Below, piece after piece: positions 7,079 through 15,190 of a DNA stretch of 64,000 nt (within the stretch, counting starts at the first letter, position 1; every line of letters begins with the position of its first letter). The DNA is from Anaerotalea alkaliphila (lineage in GTDB: Bacteria > Bacillota > Clostridia > Lachnospirales > Vallitaleaceae): the NCBI RefSeq assembly GCF_010179735.1, contig NZ_JAAEEH010000011.1, forward strand, positions 1 to 64,000, written 5' to 3'. The position numbers and the translations under genes are program-made. Under the pieces are notes generated by a model. That model was not told the DNA's origin and did no database searches. It worked only from the letters and a program-made list of their open reading frames with translations.

Positions 7079-8577
7079 TAGATTTTTCCTCCCCATGCCG
7101 CTTTCATAATCGTTTCCTCATTGAAGTTGCTGGAATCCCTATCCAGTTCTCCCATGACCTTGCCTTCCCGCATGACGATGACACGGTCGCTCATTCCCAG
7201 AATCTCCGGGAGCTCGGACGAGATCATCACCACCGCCTTGCCCTGCTTGGTGAGGGCGTTCATCACGTTGTAGACCTCCACCTTCGCACCGATGTCGATG
7301 CCCCGGGTGGGTTCGTCGAAGATGAAGATGTCCGGATCCGAATTCAGCCATTTCCCGATGACCACCTTCTGCTGGTTTCCGCCGCTCAGCTGCCCCACCG
7401 GATCGTTCAGGGATGCGATCTTGATGCGGAGGGCGTCCACGTTCTCCTTGGACCGCTGGCGGACCTTCTTCTTCTGGATGAACCCGCCCTTGGAAAAATT
7501 CCGTTCCAGGGACACCAGGGACAGGTTGTTGGCGATGCTGTCGTTCAGGACCAGGCCCTGCCCTTTCCGGTCCTCGGTCACGAAGGCCAGTCCGTTTGCG
7601 ATGGCGTCCATGGGGTTTTTGATGGAAACCTCTTTCCCCTTGACCCAGACCTTGCCCCCGTCGATGTCATCGATACCGAACACGCCCCGGATGGTTTCCG
7701 AACGCCCGGCCCCCACAAGGCCTGCCATTCCCAGCACTTCCCCTCCCCTTACGGAAAAGGAGATGTCCCTGTACACGCCGTACCGGGTCAGACCTTCCAC
7801 CCGAAGGAACTCTTCCCCTACGGGATGGACTTCCTTGGGGATCAGTTCCTTCAATTCCCGGCCGACCATGTTGGCGATCAGGCTCTCGTTGGTCATGTTC
7901 TTCACGTCTTCCGAGATGATGTGCTGCCCGTCCCTAAGGATCGTCACCATGTCGCAGACCTCGAACACCTCCTCCAATTTGTGGGAAATGAAGATGATGC
8001 CCACCTTCTTGTCCGCCAGATAACGGACCACCTTCATCAGTTCGTCGATTTCCCGCCGGCTCAAACTGGCGGAAGGCTCGTCCATGATGATCAGCCGGGC
8101 GTTCCTGGACAGGGATTTGGCGATTTCCACCATCTGCTGCTGGCCGATCCCAAGATCCCGCATGGGCGTCTTCGGATCGATCTCCTGCCCCAGCTGGCTC
8201 AAGTATTCCTTCGCTTTTGTATGCATCGTATTGTAATCCAAGAATCCCGCGCCTGTTCTCAGGTATTGGCCCAAGAAGATGTTGTCTGTGACGGAAAGCT
8301 CTGGAATCGTGTTCAACTCTTGATAAATGCAGCTGATCCCCAAATTGATCGCCTGCTTGGGATTTTCAAACCGGACCTCTTTCCCGTCGACCAGGATCTG
8401 CCCTTCTTCCGGCTGGTGGATGCCTGTGAGGCATTTGATCAGCGTGGACTTTCCAGCCCCGTTTTCTCCTAGCAGCCCATGCACCTGTCCTGGAAGGACT
8501 TCCATGGAGACCCCGTCCAATGCAAGGACGCCGGGGAACTGCTTCCGTATTTTCCTGATTTCAATCAATTTTTCCAT
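7078..8577 (-). CDS. Sugar ABC transporter ATP-binding protein, ribose type (two ABC domains)
   Basis: A 499-residue RbsA/MglA-type ATPase made of two nucleotide-binding domains. Domain 1 has Walker A GENGAGKSTLIK (about 38-49), signature-like LGIGQQQMVEIAKSLS and Walker B LIIMDEPSASLS. Domain 2 has the usual degenerate P-loop (MAGLVGAGRSETIRGVFG), LSGGNQQKVVIGKWL and IFIFDEPTRGIDIGAKVEV. It powers import together with the permease and the lipoprotein binding protein. The start ATG 8577 follows AGGTGG; a GTG three codons earlier would overlap that ribosome site. It is second in the binding protein-ATPase-permease operon, separated from the first gene by a hairpin. Confidence 0.93.
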   Translation of the reverse strand: MEKLIEIRKIRKQFPGVLALDGVSMEVLPGQVHGLLGENGAGKSTLIKCLTGIHQPEEGQILVDGKEVRFENPKQAINLGISCIYQELNTIPELSVTDNIFLGQYLRTGAGFLDYNTMHTKAKEYLSQLGQEIDPKTPMRDLGIGQQQMVEIAKSLSRNARLIIMDEPSASLSRREIDELMKVVRYLADKKVGIIFISHKLEEVFEVCDMVTILRDGQHIISEDVKNMTNESLIANMVGRELKELIPKEVHPVGEEFLRVEGLTRYGVYRDISFSVRGGEVLGMAGLVGAGRSETIRGVFGIDDIDGGKVWVKGKEVSIKNPMDAIANGLAFVTEDRKGQGLVLNDSIANNLSLVSLERNFSKGGFIQKKKVRQRSKENVDALRIKIASLNDPVGQLSGGNQQKVVIGKWLNSDPDIFIFDEPTRGIDIGAKVEVYNVMNALTKQGKAVVMISSELPEILGMSDRVIVMREGKVMGELDRDSSNFNEETIMKAAWGGKI

Positions 8578-8599
8578 CTTTACCACCTTGCTTTTATAA

Positions 8600-8646
8600 A
8601 GGCTGCCGGACAGGGGTCCTTCTGAATCCGTCTGTGTCGGCAGCCT
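8600..8646 (-). promoter_or_regulatory. Stem-loop between binding-protein and ATPase genes
   Basis: AGGCTGCCG (8600-8608) pairs with CGGCAGCCT (8638-8646) across a long loop. It lies in the gap after the binding-protein stop. Such hairpins often stabilise the upstream mRNA or partly stop transcription so that binding protein is made in excess. There is only a weak T-tail, so partial rather than full termination is likely. Confidence 0.5.
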
Positions 8647-8666
8647 CTGCTGATGTTGGTTATGGG

Positions 8667-9614
8667 CTATTCCTCGATGTTTTCCTTTGTAAGCAATTTC
8701 GCTCCCGTGTCGATGATCTCATCCACCGGATTTCCGTTGATTGCTTCGATTGCGTTCTGCACACCCAGATATCCCATCTGGTAGGGGTTCTGCGCTACGG
8801 AGCCTTCCATGACGCCTTCCTTGATCTTCTCCACCGCTCCGGGGGATCCGTCGAATCCGACCAGCATGATGGATTTTCCGACCTTCTGGATGGACTGCAA
8901 TGCGCCCAGGGCCATCTGGTCTGCTGTGACGAACACGGCGTCGATGGTCTCGTGGGTCTGCATCATGTTCTCCATGACGTTGGCCGCTTTTTCACTGTCG
9001 CTGTCCGCAGGCTGCACGTCGATGACTTCCAGTCCCATGGCCTCCAGCTTGTCTTTGGCGCCCGCCGTCCGGTCGTCATGGGTCTTGTCTCCCAAGGCTC
9101 CGCGGATGATCACCACTTTGGCGCCTTCGCTCAATTTCTCACCGATATAGGTTCCTGCAAGCTCGGCCGCCGCGTAGTTGCCTGTTCCAAGGAAAGCTGT
9201 CTTCCCTTCCACATCTGCATCTGTATCGATCAGCAGCAGGGGGATTCCCGCATCCACCGCCCGCTTCAGGATGCCCGCCTGGGCCGCCGGCTGCACCGGT
9301 GCCACGCAAAGCGCGTCCACTTTGTTGGTGATGTTGTTCTCGATCATTCCTGTATGCTCTTCAATCATCGTTTCCTTGGCCGGACCCGTGAACGCCAGCT
9401 TCACGCCGAAATCTTCGGCCGCCTGCTTGGCTCCCTGCTCCACGGCGATCCAGTGCTCATCGCTTCCTTTGACCACAAAACCGATGGTAAGCTCTTTTGC
9501 GGTTTCTCCGCCGCCGGCTTCTCCACCGTCCACAGGAGGTTGTACCGCTTCCTCTTTGGCGCAACCGGCCACAAGCATCATTCCTGCCAACAACATTGCT
9601 GCAATTCTCTTCAT
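8667..9614 (-). CDS. Sugar ABC transporter substrate-binding lipoprotein
   Basis: A 315-residue type-1 periplasmic-binding protein fold (Peripla_BP_4, RbsB-like). It begins with a signal peptide and lipobox LVAGC with Cys18, so it is expected to be tethered to the outer face of the membrane. The mature part starts ELTIGFVVKGSDEHWIAVEQ, followed by repeated ribose-binding-protein features such as VDALCVAPVQPAAQ, GIPLLLIDTDAD and MLVGFDGSPGAVEKI. It delivers the sugar to the permease/ATPase encoded next. It shares clear similarity with the membrane-anchored binding protein at 9745-10746, suggesting both see the same ligand class. A terminator (9679-9713) isolates it from the kinase operon, so it has its own promoter. 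Confidence 0.93.
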   Translation of the reverse strand: MKRIAAMLLAGMMLVAGCAKEEAVQPPVDGGEAGGGETAKELTIGFVVKGSDEHWIAVEQGAKQAAEDFGVKLAFTGPAKETMIEEHTGMIENNITNKVDALCVAPVQPAAQAGILKRAVDAGIPLLLIDTDADVEGKTAFLGTGNYAAAELAGTYIGEKLSEGAKVVIIRGALGDKTHDDRTAGAKDKLEAMGLEVIDVQPADSDSEKAANVMENMMQTHETIDAVFVTADQMALGALQSIQKVGKSIMLVGFDGSPGAVEKIKEGVMEGSVAQNPYQMGYLGVQNAIEAINGNPVDEIIDTGAKLLTKENIEE

Positions 9615-9678
9615 TCTTCTTCTCCTTTCAAAATCCCACCTTTTTGCTACGACCCCATTATCTCCTGAAAAAGGGCAT

Positions 9679-9713
9679 CAAAAAAGAGGTCACATCTTTC
9701 GAATGGACCTCTT
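9679..9713 (-). terminator. Terminator after the sensory operon
   Basis: On the minus strand AGAGGTC and GACCTCT pair and are followed by a T run. It lies between the stop of the anchored binding protein and the start of the transporter operon. Confidence 0.75.
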
Positions 9714-9744
9714 ATCTTTGTCTTTTCCTTTTTTTCTCGTGTCC

Positions 9745-10746
9745 CTATTCCTTGCGTGTCTCCCTGTACGCCTCCAGGTTGTCCAGGGAAACGATGCCGG
9801 CGGGTGTCTCGATGTGCTTCTGGAGGGCCTCCCCCCGCAGGTGCCGCATGCTGGATTCCACCGCCAGATATCCCATGGCGTAGGGGTCCTGGGTGATCGT
9901 GCTGTCCATGTGCCCCTCCCCGACGGCCAGGAGCATCGCCTTCTGGTCGTCGAAGCCGATGACACGGATCTGGCCGGTCATGCCCTCCTCCTTCAGTGCC
10001 TCCAGCACCCCGATGGCCATCAGGGCGTTGGTGACGAAGATGCCGTCCACGGACTCCCCTTCCCGCAGGAATTCCTTCGTGGCCCTGTAGGCCGTATCCG
10101 ATTCGCTTTTGCCGCCCAGCACCAGGGCCATCTCCAGTCCGCTCCCTTCCATGGCCTTGCGGAATCCCCGCAGCCGCTCCCCATGGGTCTGCTGGGTCAG
10201 GAGCCCCGTCATGACGGCCACCTTGCCGTCCTCCGGGAGCACTTCCCGCATCCGCTCCCCCGCCAGGATCCCCGCCTTGTAGTTGTCGGTCCCGATGAAG
10301 GCCTGGATGTTTCGTTCGTCATAGGCGTTGGTGTCGATGGTGAAAACAGGGATCCCCTGGAGCTTGGCCCTGGTGACCAGGGGCAGGATCCCTTCCGAAT
10401 CGCAGGGGGCGATGCAGAGGGCGTCGATGTCCTCCTTCAGCAGGTCCTGGACCATCGCAAACTGCATGGCCACATTGCTCTCCTTGTCGGGGGCCATCAC
10501 CACCAAGTCCGCTCCGTACTCCCTGGCGGCCCTTTCGGCCCCCTTCTTGATCCTCTCCCAATGCTCGCTGTCCAGGGCTTTCAGCACCACAGCCACCGTG
10601 GGCTTCCCCTTCCCTTCCTGCAGGGATTCGATGCCCTTGCCGGAGAGGGATCCCTGCAGGAGGGCGAACAGCAGCAGGCACAGGAGCAGCCCCCCGCCTG
10701 CCACGAGCACGATGATCCGGTTCTTCCTTGCGTGTTTCCAGTCCAT
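9745..10746 (-). CDS. Membrane-anchored sugar-binding protein, probable co-sensor of the two-component system
   Basis: A 333-residue ribose-binding-like protein (about 50-325: PTVAVVLKALDSEHWERIKK, CIAPCDSEGILPLV, VIGFDDQKAMLLAV). Unlike the transporter's binding protein it has no lipobox Cys; instead a strongly hydrophobic segment at about 12-31 follows a basic stretch and would act as an uncleaved anchor. It is the third gene of a response regulator-kinase-binding protein operon, 13 bp after the kinase stop. In several Clostridia and Bacilli an extra binding protein passes ligand state to a YesM/LytS-type kinase, so a sensory rather than transport role is inferred. A transport role with the RbsAC-like proteins is the alternative. 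Confidence 0.8.
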   Translation of the reverse strand: MDWKHARKNRIIVLVAGGGLLLCLLLFALLQGSLSGKGIESLQEGKGKPTVAVVLKALDSEHWERIKKGAERAAREYGADLVVMAPDKESNVAMQFAMVQDLLKEDIDALCIAPCDSEGILPLVTRAKLQGIPVFTIDTNAYDERNIQAFIGTDNYKAGILAGERMREVLPEDGKVAVMTGLLTQQTHGERLRGFRKAMEGSGLEMALVLGGKSESDTAYRATKEFLREGESVDGIFVTNALMAIGVLEALKEEGMTGQIRVIGFDDQKAMLLAVGEGHMDSTITQDPYAMGYLAVESSMRHLRGEALQKHIETPAGIVSLDNLEAYRETRKE

Positions 10747-10759
10747 GGGTTGCCTCCGT

Positions 10760-12541
10760 TCAGATCTTGTCGTAATTGGCGATGGGACGTTCCCCCAGAT
10801 GGACCCGGGCCGCCAGTCCCTGCCCTTCCCTGTATTCGTAGCTGAGGCCGTAGGCCTCCCCGTAGATCAGCTTGATCCGCTGGTTCACGTTGTTGATGCC
10901 GATCTCCCGGAAGTCCTGGAGGAAGTCAGAGTCCAGGATCTCCCGGATGCGCTCCATGTCCGGCTTCCTGCCGCTGTCGACAACCTCCAGGAGGAAGCCG
11001 TCCTCCACCCTTCGGGCGCCGATGCGGATGCTGCCTCCCCCTTTTTTCAGGTCCAGACCGTACTTCAGGGAATTCTCCACCAGGGGCTGCAGGATCAGTT
11101 TGGGGACCAGGATGGCGCCGTATTCCTCTTCGATGTCGAAGGCTACCTGGAAGGCGTCCCCGTACCGCTTCTTCTGCAGGACCACATAGTTCTCGATCTG
11201 CTTCCTCTCCGTCTCCAAGGGGATCAGGTCCACCCGGTTGTCCGTGCTCACGTGCAGCAGCTCGATGAAGGCCGTGAGCATCTGGGTGGTGACGGTGTCC
11301 TTGTTGAGCATGGCCATGCACTTGATCGAGTACAGGGTGTTGTACATGAAGTGGGGGGAGATCTGGGTCTGCAGGGTCTTGTAGTGGACCCGGTCCATGC
11401 GGACCTTCTGCCGGATGGTCTGGTCCATCAGGCTGGTGACCCCCTCCGCCATGTTGTTGAACCCCCGGTACAGCACCCGGAACTCGTCGTTCCTCTCCTC
11501 CCGGATCCGAAGGGCGAAGTCCCCCTCCTCGAACCCCTTCATGGCACCCTTCAGCGTCCGGATGGGCTTGTAGAAGCTGTCGGACATGCGGTAAAGGATG
11601 AGGACGCCGGTCAGGATGCCAGAGGCGCTCAGCAGGATGGCCAGGTTCCGGAGGGTCCCCATCCCGGAGGTCACGTTCCTGAAGGGGATGGTGTAGACCA
11701 GCATGTATTCGGCCAGCGGATGGGTGACGAAGACGACCAGCTTCTCCACCCCGTCCTCCATCCCAAGGGTGTAGCCTTGGGAGTATTCCCGGATCCGGGG
11801 GTAGTATTCCCTGTCCAGGATGCGCTTGTCCCCGTATCCCTCCTGGCTGGAGGAGACCAGGTCGTCCGCGGTCCCCACCAGATGCACATGGGATCCGTTG
11901 CTGTCGGTGATGCTGTAGAAGAAGCTGGAGAACACGCTGGCCTCCTTCATGTTGACGGAGAGGATGCCCCGGATGTCCCCCTTTTCCCCATAGACCGGTC
12001 TGGACAGGCTCACATACCGGTTCTTGACCAGGCCGACCTCGTCCTCATGGCCGGAAATGTTGTACAGGTTCCCGACGCTCCCCAGGGTCCGGGTGACGGC
12101 GGTGATCCATGGGTAGAGGCCCAGGTTGTTGACCTCCCTCTTGGGGTTCAGTTCGTCGGAGGTCAGGATCAGGCTGTCCGCCACCGAATAGTAGTAGATG
12201 GAGTCCACCACGGGATTCATCTCCGCTTCCCTGTTCAGGAGGCTGCCGAGGGCCTCCTGCCTCTCCGGCGTCAGCCCCTCCTCCCCGCCCAGGAGCATGC
12301 GGAATTCTTCCTCCGTCAGCGTTTTCGTGGCCAGGTAATAGGCGTCCCCCAGATACCGGTCCAGGACCCTGGAGTATTTGCTCAGGTGGTCCGTGGTCGT
12401 GTCGGCGATCTTCCCTGCCAGGAAGATGTTGGTGAAGCTGTAGAAGAGCAGCAGGGTCGCGATGGAGACGAATACGATGATTCCGGACACCGCCAGTACC
12501 AGCCTGGTGCGGATGTTGTATATGTTCATCTTCAATTTCAT
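10760..12541 (-). CDS. Sensor histidine kinase, YesM family
   Basis: A 593-residue membrane kinase. A transmembrane helix at about 14-37 is followed by an extracytoplasmic sensor region (about 38-285) resembling a dCache-like fold, a second membrane helix (about 288-310), a HAMP linker, the His_kinase domain with phospho-acceptor His397 in TQISPHFMYNTLYSIK, and a HATPase domain with the N-box LILQPLVENSLKYGLDL. The G1 box is VVDSGRKPD rather than the more usual DNG. Start ATG 12541 is preferred because AGGGGG lies eight bases upstream; GTG 12550 is possible. It should phosphorylate the regulator encoded directly upstream and probably reads ligand through the anchored binding protein downstream. 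Confidence 0.92.
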   Translation of the reverse strand: MKLKMNIYNIRTRLVLAVSGIIVFVSIATLLLFYSFTNIFLAGKIADTTTDHLSKYSRVLDRYLGDAYYLATKTLTEEEFRMLLGGEEGLTPERQEALGSLLNREAEMNPVVDSIYYYSVADSLILTSDELNPKREVNNLGLYPWITAVTRTLGSVGNLYNISGHEDEVGLVKNRYVSLSRPVYGEKGDIRGILSVNMKEASVFSSFFYSITDSNGSHVHLVGTADDLVSSSQEGYGDKRILDREYYPRIREYSQGYTLGMEDGVEKLVVFVTHPLAEYMLVYTIPFRNVTSGMGTLRNLAILLSASGILTGVLILYRMSDSFYKPIRTLKGAMKGFEEGDFALRIREERNDEFRVLYRGFNNMAEGVTSLMDQTIRQKVRMDRVHYKTLQTQISPHFMYNTLYSIKCMAMLNKDTVTTQMLTAFIELLHVSTDNRVDLIPLETERKQIENYVVLQKKRYGDAFQVAFDIEEEYGAILVPKLILQPLVENSLKYGLDLKKGGGSIRIGARRVEDGFLLEVVDSGRKPDMERIREILDSDFLQDFREIGINNVNQRIKLIYGEAYGLSYEYREGQGLAARVHLGERPIANYDKI

Positions 12542-12553
12542 GCCCACCACCCC

Positions 12554-14170
12554 CTACTTCAAAGCCCTTCCCTTGTACTCCTGGGGGCTCATGCCCACCA
12601 GCTTCTTGAAGGATTTCGAAAAATATTTCCTGTTGGGGATGCCCACGGCTTCCCCCACGTCCTTGATCTTCATGTCCGAATGGTCCAGATGCTCGCAGGC
12701 TTTCTTGATCCGCACCTCCTTCACATGGTCCACGAAGTTCTGGCCTGTGAACTCCTTGAAAAGATGGCTGAGGTACGCTCCGTTCACATGCAGGTGTTCC
12801 GCCACCGTGGAGAGGGAGAGGTCCTCCATGAAGTGGGCCTGGATGTACCGGAGGGCCTCCCTGATGTGCCTGTTCTCCACGTCCTTGTAACTGTCGCTTG
12901 CCAGGAGGGATTCCAGGAAGGCGACCATCCCCTTGAAGCACTGGAACAGTTCCTTTTCATTGTCCGCTTTCCTGCAGCCCTCCACGAAGTCATCCTTTTT
13001 GTCCTGGTCAAGACGCAGCTTGAAGCGGTAGGCAACGTAATTGAGAAGGCTCCGGTTCATTTCCGCATACCAGTCCATGAATGCGTCGGGATCCGGCCTG
13101 GCATCCGCCATGCGTCTGTGGGTCTCCTGCATCTCCTCCAGCATGTCCTCGAATCCGTTTTCTTCCAGCTGGCTTTTGACCCTGTCCAGCAGGGCCGGGG
13201 CCTGGGGGAGGGCGGTTTCCCCGATGGGCGCCAGCTGTCCGTCCGCCAGGAGGACGGCGTCCTCATAGAAGAAGTGCTTTCCGGTCTGCCGCACCCGCCT
13301 GTAGATTTCCCCCAGCCCCCGGTAGGTTGCGCAGTCCGTGGAAACCACCGCGTTCATCCGGATGTTGAAAAAGGTGTGCATGGCGTATTCGATCCGTTTC
13401 GTCAGGGCTTCCATGTCCGTTTTGACCCTGGCCCGGCTTGTGGCCGCCATGCGGACCAGCAGGGCGAATTCCCCCTGCTCCAGCTGCACCAGTTCGGCCG
13501 GGAAGCTGTCCTTCCCTACTTCCTCCACGATGTTCCCCAGGACCATCCGGAGGATGTCCTCCCCATCCGGCTCGAAGCTTTTCACCGCCTCCTGGAAGTT
13601 CCTGATCCGGATGTGGGCCACTGCAAATTTCGCTTGGGCCAGGTCGGGTGCATAGGCTTTGATCTTCTCCTCGATCTCCGTAAAAAAAACCGGTCCCCGG
13701 AGGATTTTCGCCAGCAGCTCGTTCCTAAGGAGGCGCATCCCTTCCCGGCTCCTCCTCTGCACCGCGATTTCGTCCACCTTCAGTTTCGCGTCCGCAAGGA
13801 TCTGCTCCCGCAGCTTCAGCACGGTCTCTTCCAGACCCTCCGGAGAAAGGATGTGCTTCAACAGGTATTCGTCCGCCCGCAGACGCATGGCTTCCTTCAC
13901 GTAATGGAAGTCGTCATGGCAGCTTAGGACCAGGATGCGGGTGTCCAAGCCCTTTTGGCGGATGTGCCGGATGACCTCCAGACCGTCCATCTGGGGCATG
14001 GACATGTCCAGGATCAGCAGGTCGGGGGGGGTCTTGTCGATCTCCTCGATGGCCTCCAGGCCGTCTCCCGCCTCTCCCGCAATCGCAAAGCCCAGCTTGT
14101 CCCAGTCCACCAGCGCGCGCAAGGTCTGGCGCACCAGCATGTCATCGTCCACAATCAACACAGTCAGCAT
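12554..14170 (-). CDS. Response regulator with AraC-type DNA-binding domain (YesN family)
   Basis: A 538-residue regulator. The N-terminal receiver domain (1-120) has the acidic pair in LIVDDD, phospho-acceptor Asp55 in LLILDMSMPQMDG and the conserved Lys in DEYLLKHIL. A long middle region (about 130-420) is poorly conserved in this family. The C-terminal AraC domain (about 435-535) contains LSLSTVAEHLHVNGAYLSHL and MKIKDVGEAVGIPNRKYFSK followed by MSPQEYKG. It is the first gene of the operon with the kinase and the anchored binding protein, and most likely activates the sugar transporter operon immediately downstream. The start at 14170 is set by the receiver domain beginning MLTVLIVDDD. Confidence 0.92.
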   Translation of the reverse strand: MLTVLIVDDDMLVRQTLRALVDWDKLGFAIAGEAGDGLEAIEEIDKTPPDLLILDMSMPQMDGLEVIRHIRQKGLDTRILVLSCHDDFHYVKEAMRLRADEYLLKHILSPEGLEETVLKLREQILADAKLKVDEIAVQRRSREGMRLLRNELLAKILRGPVFFTEIEEKIKAYAPDLAQAKFAVAHIRIRNFQEAVKSFEPDGEDILRMVLGNIVEEVGKDSFPAELVQLEQGEFALLVRMAATSRARVKTDMEALTKRIEYAMHTFFNIRMNAVVSTDCATYRGLGEIYRRVRQTGKHFFYEDAVLLADGQLAPIGETALPQAPALLDRVKSQLEENGFEDMLEEMQETHRRMADARPDPDAFMDWYAEMNRSLLNYVAYRFKLRLDQDKKDDFVEGCRKADNEKELFQCFKGMVAFLESLLASDSYKDVENRHIREALRYIQAHFMEDLSLSTVAEHLHVNGAYLSHLFKEFTGQNFVDHVKEVRIKKACEHLDHSDMKIKDVGEAVGIPNRKYFSKSFKKLVGMSPQEYKGRALK

Positions 14171-14303
14171 CTTCCTCACCCATTCCCTTCCGTACAGTCC
14201 TTGTTGAATCCATTGTACCCCATTTCCGGGCTTATGCCATCCTGTTTCCTGTTTTCTTTTTTCCTTTTTTCCGTTGTCCGCCCTTTTTTCCATTGTTCGC
14301 TCC

Positions 14304-14341
14304 GAAAAAAAGCGGGCAGCCGGGTTGGTGTCCGGCTGCCC
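14304..14341 (-). terminator. Terminator after the isomerase-like gene
   Basis: On the minus strand GGCAGCCGG pairs with CCGGCTGCC and is followed by CGCTTTTTTT. It ends the dehydrogenase/isomerase transcript and insulates the regulator gene that follows. Confidence 0.85.
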
Positions 14342-14398
14342 TAAGGAGGAGTATGATCAAGCAACGCTCAGGCCCACAGGGCCGGTAGGATTGCGAGA

Positions 14399-15190
14399 TT
14401 ATCTGGGTGTGATGGCCATGATGGCCTTGACGGCGGTTTTCGTGTCCGTCAGGGGGAACAGCTCGCTGCCCACGTTGCCCGCATATCCAAGCACCTCCAG
14501 GTGCCGGGCGATATGGGCGTAGTTCATCTCCCCGGTGCCGGGCTCATGCCTGCCGGGGGCGTCGGCGATGTGGATGTGGCCGATGCAGTCGATGTACTTG
14601 GACAGGTTGTCGCAGATGCTGCCCTCGTTCAGCTGCATGTGGTAGGCGTCGAAGAGAAGCTTCAGCTTGGGGGATCCGATGATCCGGACCATTTCCGCCC
14701 CCATCCGGGTGGTCTGGAGGAAGTTCCCCACATGGTCCGTGGTGATGTTCAGCGCCTCCAGGTTCAGGAGGATGTCCTCCTCCTCCGCGATTTTGGCGCA
14801 TTCCTTGAGGGTGTCGAACATGGAGCAGAGCTTCACCGTAGAGGAGAGCTCCTCATAGTGGTTTACAACGACTCCCCCTTCGCCCAGGGCGTTGGAGTGG
14901 ATGGTGACGCTCTTCGCCCCCAGGGTCTTGGCCGCCGCGATGGACTGCCGCAGGAAATCCAAGTAGGCCTGCTTGTGGGTGGGGTCCACCAGGGAATAGT
15001 CCGCATCCCCGTTGAATCCGCTGATTTCGATGCCCGCCTTGTCCGCGGCCTCCCTGGTCTCCTCCAGGTCCCGGATCCTCCAGTCCCAGAATTCAACCGC
15101 CGCGAAGCCGTCGTCCTTGGCCGCCTGGAACCGCTCCTTCCAGGGCAGTTCCGTATACAATGTGTCGATGCATGCGCAATGTCTCATCAT
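14399..15190 (-). CDS. Sugar phosphate isomerase/epimerase family TIM barrel, hydroxypyruvate isomerase-like
   Basis: A 263-residue AP-endonuclease-2-type TIM barrel. Likely metal-binding residues appear in LNLEALNITTDH, LLFDAYHMQLNEG, IGHIHIADAPGRHEPG and GSELFP, the pattern seen in hydroxypyruvate isomerase (Hyi) and in related inosose or ketose epimerases. Hyi interconverts hydroxypyruvate and tartronate semialdehyde, which would feed the GarR reductase at 1328-2209; this is inference from family and context. The start overlaps the stop of the IolG-like gene (ATGATGA), so the two are co-translated; ATG 15187 is an equally possible start. An inositol-pathway role (IolE or IolI-like) is the main alternative. 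Confidence 0.75.
   Translation of the reverse strand: MMRHCACIDTLYTELPWKERFQAAKDDGFAAVEFWDWRIRDLEETREAADKAGIEISGFNGDADYSLVDPTHKQAYLDFLRQSIAAAKTLGAKSVTIHSNALGEGGVVVNHYEELSSTVKLCSMFDTLKECAKIAEEEDILLNLEALNITTDHVGNFLQTTRMGAEMVRIIGSPKLKLLFDAYHMQLNEGSICDNLSKYIDCIGHIHIADAPGRHEPGTGEMNYAHIARHLEVLGYAGNVGSELFPLTDTKTAVKAIMAITPR

Noticed and set aside
10328-13927. A very long plus-strand open frame (about 1199 codons) opposite the sensory operon
   Set aside because: It is antisense to three well-supported genes, its translation is low-complexity and His/Pro/Gly/Leu-rich, and it has no ribosome site. High GC with biased third positions creates such shadows; the long plus frames at 1298-3571, 22666-25122 and 40540-43377 are rejected for the same reason.
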